Shown: piece after piece, positions 61,293 to 64,000 of the stretch | Position numbering within the stretch: the stretch's first letter is position 1 | Layout: the number at the start of each line of letters is the position of its first letter | Source: Paraburkholderia hiiakae | Lineage (GTDB): Bacteria > Pseudomonadota > Gammaproteobacteria > Burkholderiales > Burkholderiaceae | Length of the DNA: 64,000 nt | NCBI RefSeq assembly: GCF_904848665.1 | Contig: NZ_CAJHCQ010000004.1 | Coordinates: forward strand, 372,001-436,000 | Direction of reading: 5' to 3' | Notes under the pieces: model-generated | What the model was told of the DNA's origin: nothing | The model's input: only the letters and a program-made list of their open reading frames with translations | Database searches by the model: none | Program-made: the position numbers and the translations under genes

Positions 61293-62657
61293 ATGAGCCG
61301 AACTTCGGCGACCGAAGCGTCGCGCCGCCTGCATTTGAACGTCAATATCCTGCACTCGGGCTTCGTGCCATCGGCATGGCGTCTGGCCGACGCCGATCCT
61401 CGCGCATTCGTGGACGTGGGGCACTATGTGCGCGTCGCGCAACTCGCCGAAAGCGCGAAATTCGATGCGGTCTTTCTCGCCGATAATGCCGCGATCATCG
61501 ACCAGATCGACTTCCGTCCGATCACGGCGCTCGAACCCACCGTGCTGCTGGCCAGCATCGCGGCAGCGACCACGCATATCGGCGTGATCGGCACGGCTTC
61601 GACGAGCTACAACGAGCCCTATAACATCGCGCGCCGCTTCGCCACGCTCGATCACGTGAGTCGTGGCCGTGCGGGCTGGAATGTCGTGACGACGGCCGAT
61701 TTGCCCTCGGCGCGCAACTTTGGCCACGACGCGGTGCCCGATCACGCGCAACGTTACGCGCGCGCCGCTGAATTTACGGAACTCGTCAAGGCGCTCTGGG
61801 ATAGCTGGGATGACGACGCCTTCGTTGGCGACAAGGCAAGCGGCCGCTTCATCGACGTGACGAAGGTGCGCCCCGTTGCGCATGAGGGGCGCTTTTTCAA
61901 GGTGCAGGGGCCGCTGAATCTTCCGCGTGCGCCGCAAGGTCATCCTGTGCTCGTGCAGGCGGGCGGCTCGGGCGACGGCCGCGATCTCGCGGCACGTCAC
62001 GCGGAGGCCGTATTTTCCGCATCGCAATCGTTCGAGGAGTCGGCTGCGTACCGGCGCGATCTCAATGCGCGCGCCGCCGCATACGGACGAACGCGGGGCG
62101 TGCAGGTATTAGCGGGCCTCACCACCATTATCGGCGCGACCGAAGCCGAGGCATTGCGGCGGCGCGACGAACTCGTCGAGCAGATTCCCTGGCGCTACAG
62201 CCTCACGCGCCTCGCCGGCACACTGGGTCTGTCGCCCGATCAGCTCGAACTCGACGCGCGATTGCCGGAGAACCTCGCGCTCCCCGGCGGCGGCAACGGC
62301 AACCACACGTTCTTTCATGCCACGATCGCCGAGGCGCGGCGCGGCGGCCACACGGTGCGCGAGCTGATCCGCACGCTCGCGGGCGGCGGCGGGCATCGCG
62401 TGATCGTTGGCACACCGGAGCAAATCGCCGACGATATCGAGCGCTGGTTCAAAGGCGAGGCCGCCGACGGCTTCAACCTCATGCCCGACGCGCTGCCGGA
62501 CGGGCTGGAAGCGTTCGTGAATGGCGTGGTGCCGATCCTGCAACGCCGCGGACTCTTTCGAACCGAATACGAAGGCACCACGTTGCGCTCGCATCTCGGG
62601 CTCGAGCGGCCGGGCGTTCGTGAGGCGGTGGTGGGCGCACAGCTTCAGCGCGCCTGA
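61293..62657 (+). CDS. DszA/NtaA/SnaA-family flavin monooxygenase
   Basis: 454 residues of the LLM (luciferase-like) class. LHLNVNILHSGFVPSAWRLA, FDAVFLADN, ALEPTVLLASIAAATTHIGV, TLDHVSRGRAGWNVVTT and LVQAGGSGDGRDLAARHAEA match the group that includes DszA (sulfone monooxygenase) and NtaA. The C-terminal FRTEYEGTTLRSHLGL is nearly identical to the DszA end by recall. Uses FMNH2 from a separate reductase, not seen nearby. Would cleave a C-S bond of a sulfone to yield a sulfinate for the DszB-like enzyme. Confidence 0.9.
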   Translation: MSRTSATEASRRLHLNVNILHSGFVPSAWRLADADPRAFVDVGHYVRVAQLAESAKFDAVFLADNAAIIDQIDFRPITALEPTVLLASIAAATTHIGVIGTASTSYNEPYNIARRFATLDHVSRGRAGWNVVTTADLPSARNFGHDAVPDHAQRYARAAEFTELVKALWDSWDDDAFVGDKASGRFIDVTKVRPVAHEGRFFKVQGPLNLPRAPQGHPVLVQAGGSGDGRDLAARHAEAVFSASQSFEESAAYRRDLNARAAAYGRTRGVQVLAGLTTIIGATEAEALRRRDELVEQIPWRYSLTRLAGTLGLSPDQLELDARLPENLALPGGGNGNHTFFHATIAEARRGGHTVRELIRTLAGGGGHRVIVGTPEQIADDIERWFKGEAADGFNLMPDALPDGLEAFVNGVVPILQRRGLFRTEYEGTTLRSHLGLERPGVREAVVGAQLQRA

Positions 62658-62691
62658 AGCTGTGCGTTTGCGGCGGCGCCCCAGGCGCCGC
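62640..62691. terminator. Double hairpin between convergent flavin monooxygenase genes
   Basis: CAGCTTCAG at 62640-62648 with CTGAAGCTG at 62654-62662 (5-nt loop) overlaps the stop of the DszA-like gene, and GCGGCGCC at 62673-62680 with GGCGCCGC at 62684-62691 (3-nt loop) follows. Two strong stems between facing genes look like a bidirectional terminator, although no T-run is present. Confidence 0.65.
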
Positions 62692-62702
62692 GAGTCCGCA
62701 AT

Positions 62703-63911
62703 TCAGCGGCGCAGCCCGGCCTCGTGCAGTAACGGCAGCACGCATTCACCGAAGAAGTCCAGGTCGGGCTGAAAATCATAGAAGCTCAACTGCACGCCGT
62801 CGATGCCTGCCGCATGAAGCTTGATGATCTTGTCGGCCACCTCTTCGGGCGAGCCCACGATCGCAATGTTGCCGCCCACGGCGCGCGAGGCGGCCTTTGC
62901 ACGATCTTCGAAACCGCCACGCCATGCGTGCGCGTCGCTGTCGAAGCGGTGAAAACTCCCTTCGTCGGCATGGGCGACGATGGCGTCGTGATAGTCGCGC
63001 GCCTCGGCGGACGTCTCGCGGCAGATCACCATCGGATTGATCAGCGAACGTACCTCGCGTCCATACGCGCGCGCCGCTGCCTTCACGCGCGCGACATGCG
63101 CGGGCAGCGCCTCCAGCGCGCGATCGATCTGCGGTCCCGCAGGGCTCGTGAGGAACACCACATCGGAGTAACGCGCGGCGAAGTCGATGCCCGCATCGGA
63201 GCCCGTCGCATTGATGAGCAACGGGCGTCCGTAGCGCGGCTTGGGCGTGACGAACGCGCCCTGCAGCCGCCATCCCGAGAGTTCCGGCTCGAAACTGAAG
63301 TTGTCTGGTTGCGCCCACAACTGCTGCACGGCGTCGACAAATTCAGCGGCCATCTCGTAGCGCCGATCGTGCTCGATGCGGTTCCAGCCAAACATTTCGT
63401 GTTCGACGGCACGATGCCCCGTGACCACGTTGATGCCCCAACGTCCGCGCGAGATGTGATCCAGCGTGGCCGTGAACTTCGCGAAATGCAGCGGGTGCCA
63501 CGGCCCGTAGAGCACGTGGGTCGTTGCCGCCAGGATGATGCGTTCGGTACGCGCGGTCAGCGCCGCCAGCGTCATGAACGAGTCGAGCGCATGACCGTCG
63601 AACACGCCGCCATAGCCACCTTTTGGCAGCCATTGCGACAGGGCGAAGACGAGATCGAAGCCGAGCGCCTCGCACTTTTCCACGAGCGCGGCGTTGTAGT
63701 CGAACGACCAGTCCGTGCCGCGCGGCAGCGTGGACGCGCTCCATCCGCCAGCCTGGATCGGCAGGAACAGGCCCAGCATGAGCGGCTGCGCGAATGCGCG
63801 CGCCACTGGGCTATCGGAAAAGGCGGCGGGGGAGGCCACAGGCACGAAGGGTGTAGATGCGGGAGTGGATGCGCGCGGCTCGGCCACGGAATGTTCGCTC
63901 AAGACAGACAC
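62703..63911 (-). CDS. LLM-class flavin monooxygenase, SfnG/RutA clade
   Basis: 402 residues if the GTG at 63911 is used; ATG 63779 would give the core (358 residues) and upstream codons beyond the window cannot be excluded. LMLGLFLPIQAGGWSAS, WSFDYNAALVEKCEALGFDL, FTATLDHISRGRWGINVVTG and DGVQLSFYDFQPDLDFFGEC resemble SfnG (dimethylsulfone monooxygenase) and RutA. It faces the DszA-like gene. Probable role is oxidising small organosulfur compounds; substrate not proven. Confidence 0.85.
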   Translation of the reverse strand: MSVLSEHSVAEPRASTPASTPFVPVASPAAFSDSPVARAFAQPLMLGLFLPIQAGGWSASTLPRGTDWSFDYNAALVEKCEALGFDLVFALSQWLPKGGYGGVFDGHALDSFMTLAALTARTERIILAATTHVLYGPWHPLHFAKFTATLDHISRGRWGINVVTGHRAVEHEMFGWNRIEHDRRYEMAAEFVDAVQQLWAQPDNFSFEPELSGWRLQGAFVTPKPRYGRPLLINATGSDAGIDFAARYSDVVFLTSPAGPQIDRALEALPAHVARVKAAARAYGREVRSLINPMVICRETSAEARDYHDAIVAHADEGSFHRFDSDAHAWRGGFEDRAKAASRAVGGNIAIVGSPEEVADKIIKLHAAGIDGVQLSFYDFQPDLDFFGECVLPLLHEAGLRR

Positions 63912-64000
63912 CTTGGAGGTTTGTAGCGGCGCCGGGCGCCATGCTAATCGATCAGCGGATCGATTGATTAAACACGCGCCGCGCGCGAATAACAAAGAAG

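Overview
The window looks like a chromosomal segment of a soil or plant-associated betaproteobacterium of the order Burkholderiales, most like Paraburkholderia or Caballeronia. This is inferred from the high GC content, dense coding with 4-bp start/stop overlaps, a complete 13-gene type VI secretion system (T6SS), Burkholderiales-type porin and chemotaxis genes, and many ABC uptake and flavin-enzyme genes. No rRNA, tRNA, CRISPR array or insertion sequence was seen. Function calls come from reading motifs and recalled family sequences; no database search was run.

Left part (1-13.9 kb): the end of a betaine/choline-type ABC transporter (binding protein C-terminus, proV, proW) with a GlxA-type regulator behind it and a second GlxA-type regulator convergent to it. 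Then come purU, a protein resembling plasmid fertility-inhibition factors, a LysE-type exporter, a TraT-like lipoprotein, a halogenase-superfamily FAD enzyme, a SnoaL-type enzyme, a MerR regulator overlapping a small conserved-looking gene, and a secreted lipase-like hydrolase.

T6SS region (14.1-35.9 kb): two divergent operons carry all 13 core genes. Leftward: tssB-tssC-hcp-tssE-tssF-tssG-clpV-vgrG, followed by a MORN-repeat protein and a PAAR-like (DUF4280) protein. Rightward: tssJ-tssK-tssL-tssM-tssA. TssM has lost its P-loop. Facing the PAAR-like gene is an unusual gene with an N-terminal F-box-like motif and a C-terminal methyltransferase-like fold, a strong candidate for a eukaryote-directed T6SS effector.

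Sugar region (35.9-41.9 kb): L-fuconate dehydratase, a GntR regulator with a readable promoter and palindromic operator, and an ATPase-permease-binding protein sugar ABC transporter closed by a strong terminator.

Signalling region (42.0-50.0 kb): PilZ protein, CheV, a 78-residue protein that looks like the isolated FliG-binding tail of FliF translationally coupled to a full-length orphan FliG with all torque residues, a membrane GGDEF protein, and an MCP that shares a sensor module with the GGDEF protein and ends in a CheR/CheB tether. No other flagellar genes are nearby.

Right part (50.0-64.0 kb): a XylX-like sugar-acid dehydratase and a porin, then an organosulfur-scavenging region: NlpA/MetQ-like and SsuA-like binding proteins, an acyl-CoA-dehydrogenase-fold enzyme, an aldo/keto reductase, a DppA-like binding protein, then homologues of all three enzymes of the dibenzothiophene 4S pathway (DszB-like, DszC-like, DszA-like) and an SfnG/RutA-type flavin monooxygenase. 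Binding proteins take up organosulfur compounds, flavin monooxygenases oxidise and cleave C-S bonds, and the desulfinase-like enzyme would release sulfite; substrates are unknown.
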